Positions 20,535 to 32,800 of a stretch of 64,000 nt of DNA are shown piece after piece. Source of the DNA: Stenocarpella maydis (taxonomy: Eukaryota > Ascomycota > Sordariomycetes > Diaporthales > Diaporthaceae); assembly GCA_002270565.1 (NCBI GenBank), contig NQMI01000153.1, positions 1-64,000 of the forward strand. The letters run 5' to 3'. Numbering within the stretch: position 1 is the first letter of the stretch; each line of letters begins with the position of its first letter. The notes beneath the pieces were generated by a model. It was not told the origin of the DNA. It ran no database searches and saw only the letters and a list, made by a program, of their open reading frames with translations. The translations under genes and the position numbers were made by a program.

Positions 20535-22280
20535 TCAGTACTTGTACATCCGGACATTGTCTCGTCCCCCATGCTCTCTGAGCAATCTTCGGTTCTGCAG
20601 GCCATAGTACACCCTCAGAAGCGCACACCCGGCAGCAACGAACAGGAGCAGCCCGGCATTACCCAATGCCCGGTGGGGTATCCCCTTTTGGCCTCGTCAG
20701 CCTTGTAGATCCAAACACCTGCGATCTGTCCCGGCGCGCCTCCCAGGCCAATATTTAGAGCAATGGCAAGCCCAACCGAGGCCGTACTGAAGATGTTGGA
20801 CGACAGCCAGCCCAGCAGCGGAGGTATGGAGGCAAAAGCCCCGGCCGCTGCGACTATCAGACACCCGTAGCATGGGAAACGCATCCGCCGGCAGGGCTGC
20901 CGAGGCTATGAAGCCGCACGCGCCGACAGTGGCGCTGACGGCCGAGTGCAGGCCCTCGAGTTGGAGCGATCGGCGGACCACGACACCATATCTGGACCAC
21001 ATAGGCGAACCGGCCATAAGGCGGGGGGGGGGGATGGATGCTTTGGCCTTGTTAAGCCGAGGCCGCCCGTGGATGAGGGCGTGAACAGGGACAGCTGCTG
21101 AAGGGCGTCGATATGCCAAAGTAGATGGCGTAGTGGCCCCAGAGCCTCCAGTCCAGCAGCGTCGCCTTGGTGTCGTGCCACCAGTCTGACTGGCGCAGTC
21201 CCTTGCTCCCCTCGACGCGGAGGCGGCGCAGGGCGAGGGCCCGCTCCTCCACGGACAGCCAGCTGACGGTCTCGGGGAAGTCTGGGAGGAGGAAGAAGAC
21301 GAAGAACGCGGACAGGCACGAGGGCGCGCCCTCGATTATGAAGAGCCACCTCCAACCCGAAAGGCCTTGGGCCTGGTTCATGTGTCCTACCGCGTAGGCG
21401 ATTGCGCCGCCAAACGCCCCGGCGAGATAGCGCTGGCGAGAATAAAGGCACCATGCTCGCTCGTCAGTCTTTACCAGAAGGAGATAGAGACCAGACCCGG
21501 CTGGAACATGTCAGCTGCAGGCACAGGAGAGACCAGGGAGAGGGTGGATGATCTTCACACAAAGAGGCCGGCCCGAATACGCAAGGAGGAAGCGGACGCC
21601 GGTAACAGTACCATAGTTGTGGGCGCCGCCAGACCGGAGGAGCAGGCACCCCACCCAAACATGAGGAGCGATCCAACGCGACCCCGGGAGGTTCCTTAGC
21701 AGCCATGGGGAAACCGAAACACAACCGCGGGGGGTGTCAGCGTCCCCTGCTATATTAACCCCGGGGGAGGGCAAGATTAAAGGTAGCACCGAGGCCGACG
21801 GCCCATTTTCGCTGGGCGGCTCGAAGAGCGATGCGCCAGAAAGATCATCAGCGCGATCGTGGGGTCCGTAGCTTGCTCCAGCCAGTCTCGACATGAGGCT
21901 GTCCGTCTCTACGCGTGTCGATCTTGCCGGTTGCCGATGTTTGGACCTGTCCAGGTGCAGACGAAACAAAGAGGATGGCGGGCCGCCGACCGCGGACGAT
22001 GCCGTTTGTCTGCCTCCACAAGGGCCCTGGTCCGCGTCCGCGTGCGGGCGAATATGGGCGGCCTCGTCCACCTTTCCCGCGTAAGCCTTGCGGAGATAGG
22101 GGCGGGGTCCCGTTGACAAAAGCAGACAAGGCCCTGAAGTCCAGCCGAGTTCGAGTCTTGGGGGGGGGGGAGTCCCACTGTGGACACGACCTCTTTACCT
22201 CCGTATTCTACATCTTCCACAATGTCCGCCTGGCCACCGGGCTGCTGAGCCTCGGCGACCTCCTTGTTTGATTCGACCAT
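20535..22280 (-). pseudogene. Heavily frameshifted MFS transporter pseudogene, anion:cation symporter (Dal5-like) family
   Basis: The ATG at 22,280 begins a plausible acidic N-terminus, but the frame breaks at a G/C run (22,160-22,170). Family landmarks then appear scattered over all three minus frames. LDRS, NIGN and KIDTR (around 21,920-21,970) belong to one motif split by indels. GAFGGAIAYAVGHMNQ, then SGWRWLFIIEGAPS, then FFLLPDFPETVSWLSVEER (21,250-21,420) are in one frame. SAALPADAFPMLR and the following membrane segments (20,620-20,960) are split over two frames. A classical C-terminal end, ALLRVYYGLQNRRLL, runs to a TGA at 20,535-20,537. At least five frame changes are needed. G runs (21,023-21,033 and 22,160-22,170) coincide with some of them. 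It is non-functional as read, and a second member of the family that is also broken at 2,207-4,097. Confidence 0.85.
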
Positions 22281-23069
22281 GGCAATTGTCCTGGCGGCAC
22301 TGCAAATGGACAACAATGAAGCCTCGAGTCGTACGAGTTGGTGGCGGGAAACGCAAGATTACTGCTCCCCCGCAGAGAGAACGGTATTCCCTGGTCCAAT
22401 TATCCCCCCGGGGGGCCACTCCCCGCTGCGCACCATGGAAGGCTCCGCTTGCGGAGCTACCCACCACGATACGGAGGGATGGAGGGAATCCGGGGCCCCG
22501 GATATGCGGCGTGACAATGAGGGGGGGGGCTGGAACTGGTACCCACTCGAGTTAAGCTTAGCCTCGGGACATTCTAACAAGAAGCCTTTGATACTGAAAT
22601 GGCCCGGCCAATCTGTACATCGGTGGCTTCGGGGGGGTATGGGCGTGCGTATGGTGTCAAAACAAGGTTCAAGCCATGAAATGCTTAGCTGGCAGCTCAC
22701 AGACACTGCCGTCTTGACGCTCGGTCTTGACGCTCGGTCTTGACGCTCGGTCTTGACGCTCGGTCTTGGGCTGTCCACTTGCTCCACCGAGCCCCCGGGC
22801 GCATCATGGGCCCTTTCCGGTGACCAAAAGGCCGCCTTCACATTAAGTGTTATATACGTAAGTGCTAAATCTCGCTGTATCATTTTACATGCTCAGCTCG
22901 GCCGATATGTGCCTTCCATTGCCGTCATGGTTCAGATTTGCTCATGACCTCTAGGTTTCCAAAGTCGATGTAAATGCTCGCTGCAGGGCCACAATGCCAG
23001 AAACGCCGGAAATGCGTGAAACCCGAACCTCGTACGCAAACCCCGTGCTCTCGTCGGGGCATTGTCACA
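22281..23069. other. Intergenic stretch with a 13-bp tandem repeat
   Basis: About 790 bp with G-rich runs (nine G at 22,521-22,529) and the minisatellite at 22,711. No ORF with recognisable product. Confidence 0.5.
22711..22768. repeat. 13-bp minisatellite, about 4.5 copies
   Basis: Four exact copies of GTCTTGACGCTCG are followed by a partial copy (GTCTTG). Perfect identity between copies suggests recent expansion. It lies between two transporter loci, about 300 bp beyond the 3' end of the drug antiporter gene. Confidence 0.9.
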
Positions 23070-25079
23070 TCATGACTGTGTCTCGCGGGTCCCAGCGGCA
23101 GCCTCCTCCGGCCCCGCCTCGCCGGCCCGCTTCTCGTCGTCCGCGACGGGGCCCCTGGCAGGCTGCAGCGTCTGCAGCCCGGTCTTGTGCTCCGTGTGCT
23201 CCTTGCTCAGCTTGCGGCTGCCGACGAAGAAGCTGAGGATGAGGCCCAGGCCGGCAAAGGCCACGTAGAAGATGAACATGATGCGGATGGCGTTGAAGTA
23301 GGCCCGCTGGGCGACGCCCCTCTGCGGCTGCGGGAGGCCTGCCACCGCCTCGACGCTCGAGGCCGCATTGGACCCGCTGAGCAGGCCCGCGACGTCCGGG
23401 CCAACCTGGTCGAGCAGTGTGGGGTACTGCTTCTGCATCTCGTTCTGGAAGATGACGCCGCCTATGACAACGGACATGGAGGTGGCCACCTGGCGTGCAA
23501 ACCCGTAGGTTGCTGTGGCGCTTGCGATGTCGTTTGGCCGGACGGTGGCCTGCAGCGCGATGAGGGGCGACTGGAAGTTTGGTCCCACGCCGAGGCCGAG
23601 GATGACCTGATAGATGACGATCTTGGCCCAGTTCTCGTACGGGTCAAGGTCGACGAACAGGCCGTAGCCGAGCGTCATGAACACGAAGCCAAAGACGATG
23701 GGGGGGACATATTTGCCCGTCTTCTTGATGGCGAATCCCGTCACTGCTGCCGCGGCGCCCATGACGAACGTGAAAGGCAGGACATAGACGCCAGACAACA
23801 GGGGGTCTGCGCCCAAGACACCCTGGAAGTACAGCGGCAGGTAGTAGCTCGCGGAGATGAACACGAAGCCGTGGCAGGCGCTGAGGCCGACGACAGCGAG
23901 GTTGGACGGCTGCTTGAAGATGCGGAGCGGGATGACGGGGTACCTGGCCACCCTGAGCTCGACCAGGAAGAAAATGCCCACGAGCACGGCGCCGAACACG
24001 ATCAGGCAGATGACGGTAGCAGAGTCCCAGGGGAACGTCACACCGCCGAACTCGAGTCCAAGCAGGATCATCAGGGTGCCGCCTACGATGGTCAGCGAGC
24101 CGAGCCAGTCGATCGCTGCGAGGCCCTCCTTGACGCCCGTACGGGGGTTGTGAAGATGCAGCGTGAAGAAGAGCACCACCATGGCGCACCCCGAGATGGG
24201 GAGGTTTATATAGAAGCACCATCTCCAGCTGGATTGTTGAGTAAAGACGCCGCCAAGTACTGTCACGAGGTCAGTTTCCGGCCATGTGCCAGCCCAGTGC
24301 GCCGCGGATATGCAGGCCAACTTACCAGGCCCGAAGCCACCAGCTACAGCCCACACCAGGCTGGTGATGCCGAGGAACTGCCCTCTCCTTCTCATCGAGA
24401 ACAAGTCGCTGATGCAGATGTTGACCAAGATCAGGATACCTCCGCCGCCAGCGCCCTGGACCGCCCGCCCGACGATTAGCATCCCCATGTTGACGCTCAC
24501 ACCTGCCAGCAGCGAACCGACCCAGAAGACGCCCACCGCGGTCAGCAAGACGGGCTTGCGGCCCCAGATGTCAGATATCTTGCCCCAGCTGGGCGCCGCC
24601 GCGGCGTTCGCGAGCAGGTAGGCGGAGCCAACCCATGTGTAACCAGCGGTGGAGTTGAAGTCGGCAGATATCTTGGGCACGGCCACGGTGATGATGGTGA
24701 CATCCAGGGCGGCCAGGAAGACACCCAGGCAGAGCGAGATGGTGATGAGGGCCGTCTGGAGCGCTGAGCGTGTGTCCTCGGGCGGTCCTGCGCCGCCGGC
24801 ACCCTGACCCGCTGCCCCGGCCGCATCCTCGCTGGTCGAAGCGGCCTGTGTGCCGGCAGACGCCCCGACACCGCCTGGAGTGTGGTCTGAGCGTGGCCCG
24901 GCGTTGCTATCTCCTTCGATCCCGCTGGGGACAGCTCTGTGGCTGCCCGGCGCGGCTGCGGCGCCCAAGTTCCCGTGGCTTGCGGATCCTAACGTTGTGG
25001 TGGACGCGCTGCTCCCAGAGGTCTGATGCGCCTTTTCATCGTCGATTATCTCGCCGTCAGCGGCTGGGCTAGCGGCCAT
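23070..25079 (-). CDS. MFS drug:H+ antiporter, DHA2 (14-spanner) type
   Basis: Start 25,079. A 110-residue Ser/Ala/Gly-rich cytosolic N-terminus precedes the membrane domain. Signature segments are LAALDVTIITVAVPKI (motif D1-like), WGKISDIWGRKPVLL (motif A), GRAVQGAGGGGI and SSWRWCFYINLPI. The last is characteristic of DHA2 proteins such as fungal multidrug and mycotoxin efflux pumps. An intron at 24,260-24,325 (66 bp, GTAAGT...GACAG with a CTGAC branch site) separates GGFGPG from LGGVFTQQSSWRW. Because it is a multiple of three and has no stop, the unspliced frame is also open (669 residues against 647 spliced). Substrate is unknown, plasma membrane likely. The C-terminal tail is acidic and Ala/Glu-rich. 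Confidence 0.9.
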   Translation of the reverse strand: MAASPAADGEIIDDEKAHQTSGSSASTTTLGSASHGNLGAAAAPGSHRAVPSGIEGDSNAGPRSDHTPGGVGASAGTQAASTSEDAAGAAGQGAGGAGPPEDTRSALQTALITISLCLGVFLAALDVTIITVAVPKISADFNSTAGYTWVGSAYLLANAAAAPSWGKISDIWGRKPVLLTAVGVFWVGSLLAGVSVNMGMLIVGRAVQGAGGGGILILVNICISDLFSMRRRGQFLGITSLVWAVAGGFGPGKLACISAAHWAGTWPETDLVTVLGGVFTQQSSWRWCFYINLPISGCAMVVLFFTLHLHNPRTGVKEGLAAIDWLGSLTIVGGTLMILLGLEFGGVTFPWDSATVICLIVFGAVLVGIFFLVELRVARYPVIPLRIFKQPSNLAVVGLSACHGFVFISASYYLPLYFQGVLGADPLLSGVYVLPFTFVMGAAAAVTGFAIKKTGKYVPPIVFGFVFMTLGYGLFVDLDPYENWAKIVIYQVILGLGVGPNFQSPLIALQATVRPNDIASATATYGFARQVATSMSVVIGGVIFQNEMQKQYPTLLDQVGPDVAGLLSGSNAASSVEAVAGLPQPQRGVAQRAYFNAIRIMFIFYVAFAGLGLILSFFVGSRKLSKEHTEHKTGLQTLQPARGPVADDEKRAGEAGPEEAAAGTRETQS

Positions 25080-28000
25080 AGCAGCGCTGTGATGCGGATT
25101 TCCGACGGCCTCTGCAGCGGTATCCCAGGCGTGCTGACCTTTGGGACAGAGTTAAGCTCAAGCTCTAGATCAATTGATCGCCGGGCAGGGCGGAGAACGC
25201 AGTAAAGCCTGTACTTCTGGCCGTATAAGCTGAAAGACGGCGAAGGTTAAGAAGTTGGAGTGCGGGATCCAAAACGAGAACAAAGGCGGACAAATAGACA
25301 ATTGTTTGTCCCTCGAGCGAGGATCTCGCCGAGCGACGGGCATTGGAGGGATTTGATCAGTTTAAGGCCAGAGTCAAGTCAATTACACCTAAAAGTGGGG
25401 ACGCCCTTGAAGCAGCAAGGAGTCAGAGAGTACGATGACGGACAGACTGATGAGTGAAAAGCGAGTGCCGAATACCCGGGCACCACCGCCAAGACCACAC
25501 CAGACCCCGGGCATTAATAACGCCCACGGTTTGGAAGGGGTTGGGCGTAGTTTGTATCGACGGTAGTGCCTGGCAATGTCGCCGTCGCCATCATCATCAT
25601 CATCATCATCATAGGAAAAGCCTATTTGACGACCATGCTGCAGTCCAGGTTGTGCCTGAGCAGACATGACCTGGTCGTCCATTGCTCGTTGAGAAAGACC
25701 TACACATGAAAGCTCCTGTTCATTATTGTGACCGGGCAACTGGTCACCTAGAAAGATTTCGGGCTTGGCCAGCCGATCGGGCGGGTCCGCAGGACTGATG
25801 CCAGAACCCTGCAGGAGTCCAAGGCCCAGAACGACATTTCGGCGCTGTCTGCAGATGAACCCTCGAGGCTCAAGGTCATGTGAGACATTGTCAAGCAGAC
25901 TGCCCACATTAGTCCAGCTGTATGCGGCGTTGGGACTCGGATCCGAGTAATATGCTCAAAACGTCGCAGGTCGACCTCCGTCTTGTCGGAGATACAAGCC
26001 AACGCAACCATCTGAGCCGATCGAGTTTTCATTCATATAGCTCTCGAGTATGCTTGATTGAAACCCTCCGTAGGGCCAGTCCAGACATCTCCACACCTGA
26101 GAACTCTTCGCCAAAGTCGTCGAAAAGTCGTCGTGAGTAGCTGGTGCCCCTGTGGCAAGGCCATCTTACCATCTGGCCCTCCCGGACTGAGAAGGAACCG
26201 GGAGGTTGCGGTCCCCCAAGTGAGGCTTTCAAAACGCATGATGTGGGACGCCAGCACGTGGTATCGTAATGACGACCTGTGGCCTACCTCCCTATCCTTT
26301 GGGAGACTTCGGCGCGGTGAGTTCTTCCAATAAGGATGGTGATGGGCTTGCGACATAGACGACCTCGCGCCGTGGGGATGATGTATCTGGAGCTTGAAGG
26401 CCTTGTTCGTGAAGGGCTGCGGTTGGGAGTGAGCATCTGGTTTTACAAGTCAGAACATAGCTAGGTCCTTTGCCGGGGGGTTCCTTGGGGGAGGCTCTTC
26501 GGTGGGCTGGAGTTGATGCCTGCCAAGGTCGACTGAGCGCGAAGCCTCCAAGCCGCGTCGATTGGGTCACTTGGAAGGTCCCCGTCAACCTCTTATGAGT
26601 GATATCCGTGTTCCGTCATCATTCGTACGTGTCGATGTGTCCGAAATGTCCCAGGGGGGTTATCGAAGGATGACTCATCGTCCGGACAACGAGGTGGCGC
26701 TGCGGCCATTCCAAGGGTTCGTGCTTCGTCTCGTTCTCTGAGAGTGAGCAGCAATCGTCCCCTTGGCCATCTCCCCAGCGGCACTGCCGGAGGAGCTTTG
26801 GGACGCTGCGCCGAACACCTCGGAGATACGAGTTCCGCGAAGAGACGTAGCTGATGTCGTCCTCAACGCAACATCGAGGTTGTTGTCATCCATAGCTCGC
26901 ATGTGATGCTATTGATGCCGGAGGGCTGCCTATCCTGGAGAAGCAGTCCATGGCAGAGGTCACTCGTCTCGAGACCCCCAAGGTGCAGAACGGCCCTGGG
27001 ATGGGGGAATATGCACCAAGCACAGAAGTCACGGTGCATGTCGAGTTCTAGGCATATGCAAAGCCCCAAGGCGAGCTGACGAGCTGAAAAGCTGACGAAT
27101 CTTTGGAGCTTGTGTCCTGATACTCAATGGAAGGTCACAAGCATCAAAGCTAGAAACGGGACCCCGCCACGTCTTAGTCCCCTATCGCGAACGACGCAAT
27201 ACATGCATGCCTCTCCAGTCCAGCCTGTGCGGCGCCGTCAATAGTTCCAATCTAGTGACCGAGGAACAAGACCTTAGGCAGGCGTAACATGTACCCTCAT
27301 TTCTTTCCCCCCGACTGCCTGTCTCATGTCATGGGCTTGAAAACTCGGTTGTGACCCTCAGAGGCACGTGGCATCCAGCACGAGTTGATACCTCGGCTGG
27401 CTGCCCGGAGGATTGGATCAAAACGCAATCTATCCTCTCACGCAGTGTGATGCGTGGTTGTTTTGATGTCGGGTTTTCCGACCAGGCAGAGAGTACCGGA
27501 GGAAGATTCTGGGGATTCTGGAGATTCTGGAGGCAGATGCGAGGCACACGAGCCGCAGCCTGGCAGGTGTTCCCCATGTTTCACGCTGGTGATGTTTCAC
27601 TCGTCCAATGAAACGCGACAAAAGAGGAAGCGAGCTTTGGATGGCAGGAACTCCGATGGAGAAGTCTGTCATGCTTGCCTGTGACCTGCCATTTACAGAT
27701 GCAATGCAGGTACTGAGGCTGAGGGTGTTTGCGCCACTGGGCTATCCCGGCCTCTCGAGAGATGATGGTGGGGAGGATCTGGCTCTAGATACCAGATAGC
27801 GCTGCGGTGGATATTGTAACAATGCTGCCAGACTGCCCATGCCCGTACGTAGTGTCCTGCTCGACACAATGTTTGTGACAGTGTGCAGATCTCAGATGAC
27901 GGGTGCACCGACACACCGACACACCGTGGACCGACTCGGAGCATTTTTCTGGTAACCCCTGTGCAAACTCTGCGCCTCCATCCCGTCACGTAACAGACAG

Positions 28001-29833
28001 CAGAGGGCGGCAGCAAAGAAGAGGGGATCACCAAGGCGGCACCGGTCGCTAAGACAAAGCAGCCCGCCTGGCCCACAGAGCCCCACACCGAAGGCGGTGC
28101 CGGTTGGGCGGATAAGGTGATAAGATAGCTAATCTCGCAGCTGCAGCTTGAGGTCCTTCACCGCGATTCGAGTCAGGGCGACGTCGGGGGAGGAGCCGAT
28201 GAGTTGTTTGTTGTCTTGTCGACGCAATGCAACTAAGCTGACTGACGCATGTTTTGTTGTCGCCTGCTGTGTCCCCGCTTGTGAAGTGAATCTTTGCACG
28301 ATAGTTGGCATAGATGGAGGGAACGAGAGATCGACGAGGGCTGAGAGACGGTAGTCTGTACAATCGCAATTACAATGGGGAATATATCTGACGTAGTGTA
28401 TGTACAATGGAGGGCATCAAAATTACGCACACGCCACTAAGAAGAAAAAGGCTCGCGGGAAGCTGAGGCCATCCAAAAAAAAAAAAAGTTGGAAGTGACA
28501 GGGTTCTGCAGGGCGGGCCAGACGTGGAAAGTACGAGACAAACCCCCCGAGTTACCCGGGGCTGACGCCAGGTTTTGCACGCCTGTCATGTACCCATGGC
28601 CAACGGCAGGTATCCGTGCCCGACATGGCAGAAGTTAACTCGGTGCAGAGGCCAGATAGGGGACCCGGACCTCCCTTCTGAACATCCCCACAGCGAGACC
28701 AGGAACCTCTGCCAGGCTACTGGCCAATGGCAACCCTGGTCGTGCATGGAAATTGCCTGGTGTGGGAGCCCATCAATTACCATTTCTAGACCTAGCACTT
28801 GAGGTGCCTACATACTATGTAGTGTAGGTAGGTACCATATACTACTATGCTGCTATGGTAGTAGCGATGCGTGGAGCCTTGCGTGGTTCGTTCCCTGCCA
28901 AGCCCGGCCGCTGGCATCTTTCTCGAAATTCTTTCTCTTCGCTTCCGCCCGCTCCCCGGACTCTGGGCTCTGGGCTCTGGTCTGGGCCCTGGACCTCAAC
29001 CTAGACTAGTACCCAAGGTGTATTGTACAATAATAATGGTCCTTGTCCTTGTCCTTGTCCTGCCCTACTCTGACCTGTTCGGCCTCCTATGTAATCTCCC
29101 GAGAGAGGTCTTGCTCCCGCCCCAACCAGATCCCCTTTCTGACTGTCGTCTCTCGTCAGACGCATCCTACGCCCCCCAAACCGCGGACACGGCGAGACAA
29201 TATCTTACAACTTGGACTCTCCTCGTGTCTGCCTGACACACGTCACCGCAACCGCTGTCCCGGGTTGGTATTTGGCCCCCCAGGCGAGACGAGGCGAGGC
29301 TCATCTTTGTTCTTCACCACCAGCCTCGTCGCTCCCTCCCCATCCTCGCGCCTTCGCCCATCGCCCTCGACTTCCACCCTAACCGCACCGCACCAATTGC
29401 CTGCTCCTCTTCCCTGCCAACCAGCTACTCGTCTTCGATTGTGCCAGTCCGACTGCGGAACAGGCTTCGCAGGGCACTCCGCGCGCCAGCATCAAGAGCA
29501 AACGCCACTCGGTAGGTCATATTCATCACCTCCCGACCTCGAAGCACACCGACCCAGACGCTGGCCGAGTAGTCCAGGCATGTGGATCCACGTACATAAA
29601 TGCGAATCCACCTGCTGGACGCGGCCCAACGGCTAGCCTTCCAGCTATGGCGCAAAGCTCTATCCTCGCGTGTCCAGCTCTGGTCTGCACCATGGCTCAC
29701 AAATCCTCCCAACAGATAGATACACGACACCCGAGCTTTGGTAACCCTAAACGCCGGCACCCACCAGCCGCTGCAGATGCATTCCATGTAGAATCGTCCC
29801 GCTCAGTACCTGTCCGACCACGATATATTCAAC
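25080..29833. other. 4.7-kb stretch with no recognisable gene
   Basis: Both strands carry only short overlapping ORFs, the longest of 172 and 197 codons, and none has a domain I recognise. Contents seen: a (CAT)8 microsatellite at 25,589-25,612, a 13-nt A run near 28,477, and a (CTTGTC) repeat around 29,041-29,060. From about 28,900 a pyrimidine-rich leader runs toward the HMG-CoA reductase start. A spliced gene of unfamiliar family or a non-coding RNA cannot be excluded. Confidence 0.5.
25589..25612. repeat. (CAT)8 microsatellite
   Basis: Eight uninterrupted CAT units. On the minus strand they fall in a 172-codon ORF as a run of aspartates, but that ORF has no recognisable features. Confidence 0.9.
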
Positions 29834-32800
29834 ATGATTGCCTCCTCCCTCCTCCCGTCCCGTTTCCGGGGCGAGCAGCCTGCCGCCCAGCCAAAACCGC
29901 CCTCTTGGCTGAACACCAAGATCACGCCATTCCTGCGTTCCATCTCAGCCATCACCGCATCCCACCCTATCCACACCATTTTCGTGGTTGCGCTGTTGGC
30001 TAGCTCGTGCTACCTTGGCCTGCTGGAAGAGAGCCTGTTTGACGCGACGAGGACCGTCAAGACGGCTGACTGGTCCTCTCTCACCGAGGGGAGCCGTAGC
30101 CTTTACGCTGGCCCTGATTCGGCTTGGAAGTGGCAGACTTGGGACTCGGATGCCGGCCTCGCGAGAGATGTTGACCACTTGGCCCTCCTGACTTTCGTGT
30201 TTCCTGGTTCCCTCTCCGATGATGCTGCAAAGACCGCACCGCTGCTGGAGACTATCCCTCTGCCAGAGAACATATCTATCGTCTCGCTGCCATCTACCTC
30301 AAACTCCCTGACCACCTATTCTCAAGAGACCTCTATGGCCCTCGCCGTCCCCTACAAGCAGGCCCCCCAGTTCCTGGCCGCTGCGCAGGAGATCCCCACT
30401 GATATCCCGGGCGAGGAGACCCGCGAGACTGAACATGGCAGGGAGAAGAAGATGTGGATCATGAAGGCGGCCAAGGTCACCCCACGAAACAGCATCGTCG
30501 AGTGGGCCCGCAACGCCTGGTTCGACTTCATTGATCTGCTCAAGAATGCCGAGGCGCTCGACATCACCATCATGTTCCTCGGGTACATCTCCATGCATCT
30601 GACCTTCGTCTCCCTGTTCTTGTCGATGCGCCGCATGGGTTCCAACTTCTGGCTGGCTGCGACCACTCTCTTGTCCTCGGCATTCGCCTTCATGTTCAGC
30701 TTGGTTGTCGTCACTAAGCTTGGCGTTCCCGTCTCCATGGTCCTGCTGTCCGAGGGCTTGCCATTCTTGGTCATTACAATCGGCTTCGAGAAGAACATCA
30801 CCCTCACCCGAGCCGTTCTCAACCACTCCATCGAGCACAAGGCTGCACAGGAAAAGAACGCCAAGGGCAAGGAGACCACGTCCAACTTCATCCAGTCAGC
30901 GATTCAGGTCGCGATCAAGGAGAAGGGATACGATATTGTCAAGGACTATGTCATCGAGATTGTCGTGCTTGTCCTTGGAGCTGCTTCCGGTGTCCAGGGG
31001 GGACTGCAGCAGTTTTGTTTCCTTGCCGCGTGGATCCTGTTCTTCGACTGCATCCTGCTCTTCACCTTCTACACCGCCATTCTTTGCATCAAGCTCGAGA
31101 TCAACCGGATCAGGCGGCATGTGGAGATGCGACGAGCCCTCGAGGACGACGGTGTCAGCCACCGTGTTGCTGAGAATGTTGCTCAGAGCAATGACTGGCC
31201 CCGGGCTGACGGGAAGAAGCCCGGCGCGTCCCTATTCGGGAAGCAGATCAAGAGCACGAGTGTCCCCAGGTTCAAGGTTCTGATGGTCTCTGGGTTCGTC
31301 CTGATCAACGCAATCAACCTCTGCACTGTTCCCTTCCGGGACACCGACTCCCTATCTACTATCTCGTCCTGGGCCGGCGGTCTCGGTGGCCTCGTCGCCA
31401 ACCCTCCTGTGGACCCTTTCAAGGTCGCCTCGAACGGTCTCGATACCATCTTGGCGCAGAAGAACGCCAACAACAGAGGAGTCGTAGTAACGATCCTGAC
31501 TCCGATCAAGTACGAGCTGGAATTCCCTTCGATTCACTACGGCAAGATCCCCCAGACGAACGATAATGCCGAGGACGACTTGGGCTACGGTCGAATGGTT
31601 GGCAGCATACTCAAAAGCATGGAAGACCCCGTCTTGTCCAAGTGGATTGTCATCGCACTGGCCATGAGCGTCGCCCTGAACGGATATCTCTTCAACGCTG
31701 CCAGGTGGGGTATCAAGGACCCCAACGTGCCTGAACGCCCAATCAATGTTAGAGAACTTGCCCGGGCGCAGAGGTTCAATGACTCGGATCCCGCTACACC
31801 TGGCCCGTATGAAAAGTCAGCTCGCCCATCGCCTACTGAGGCCAATCCGCCCACGCCCGCTGCTACCGACGACGAGAGTGATGCGTCGGCCTTTAAGCGG
31901 GTCGCCTCCTCGGTCTCGATTGTCAACGACGGCCCTCAACGTCCACTAGAGGAGCTCCACAAGCTGCTTGCTGAGAAGCGCGTCCACGAGATGAACGACG
32001 ATGAGATCATTACTCTTGCGCTCAAGGGCAAGGTGCCTGGCCACAGCCTGGAAAGGACACTGAAGGATTGCACTCGCGCCGTCAAGATCCGTCGCGCCAT
32101 CATCTCCCGCACCAAGGCCACCTCGGATCTCACGAACGTCCTGGAGCGATCGAAGCTCCCATATCAGAACTACAACTGGGACCTTGTCCTTGGTGCTTGC
32201 TGCGAGAATGTCATTGGCTACATGCCCCTGCCTGTCGGTGTCGCGGGGCCTCTGGTTGTTGATGGGCAGAGCTACTTTATCCCTATGGCCACAACAGAAG
32301 GTGTCTTGGTCGCCAGCGCCAGTCGTGGCTGCAAGGCCATCAATGCTGGCGGTGGTGCCGTAACGGTGCTGACTGGTGATGGCATGACCCGTGGACCTTG
32401 CGTGACTTTCGAGACGTTGGAGCGAACCGGAGCTGCGAAGCTGTGGCTTGACTCCGAAGCCGGCCAGACTGCGATGAAGGCAGCCTTCAACTCGACCAGC
32501 CGCTTTGCACGACTCCAATCAATGACGTCCACCATCGCCGGAACGAACTTGTACATTCGTTTCAAGAGCAGGACAGGAGATGCCATGGGGATGAACATGA
32601 TCTCCAAGGGTGTTGAGCATGCTCTTGATGTCATGGCGAACGAGCACGGCTTCCAGGACATGCAGATCGTCTCTCTTTCCGGGAACTACTGTATTGACAA
32701 GAAGCCTGCCGCTATCAACTGGATTGAAGGAAGAGGCAAGAGCGTTGTTGCCGAGGCTATCATTCCTGGTGACGTCGTCAAGTCGGTGCTCAAGACTGAT

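Noticed and set aside
23187..24479. 430-codon plus-strand frame opposite the drug antiporter
   Set aside because: A shadow of the antiporter: highly charged, no domain, and ending within it.
25389..26032. Overlapping minus-strand ORFs that superficially recall fungal transcription-factor tails
   Set aside because: No zinc-cluster cysteines or other motif could be found upstream, and the aspartate run is just the CAT microsatellite.
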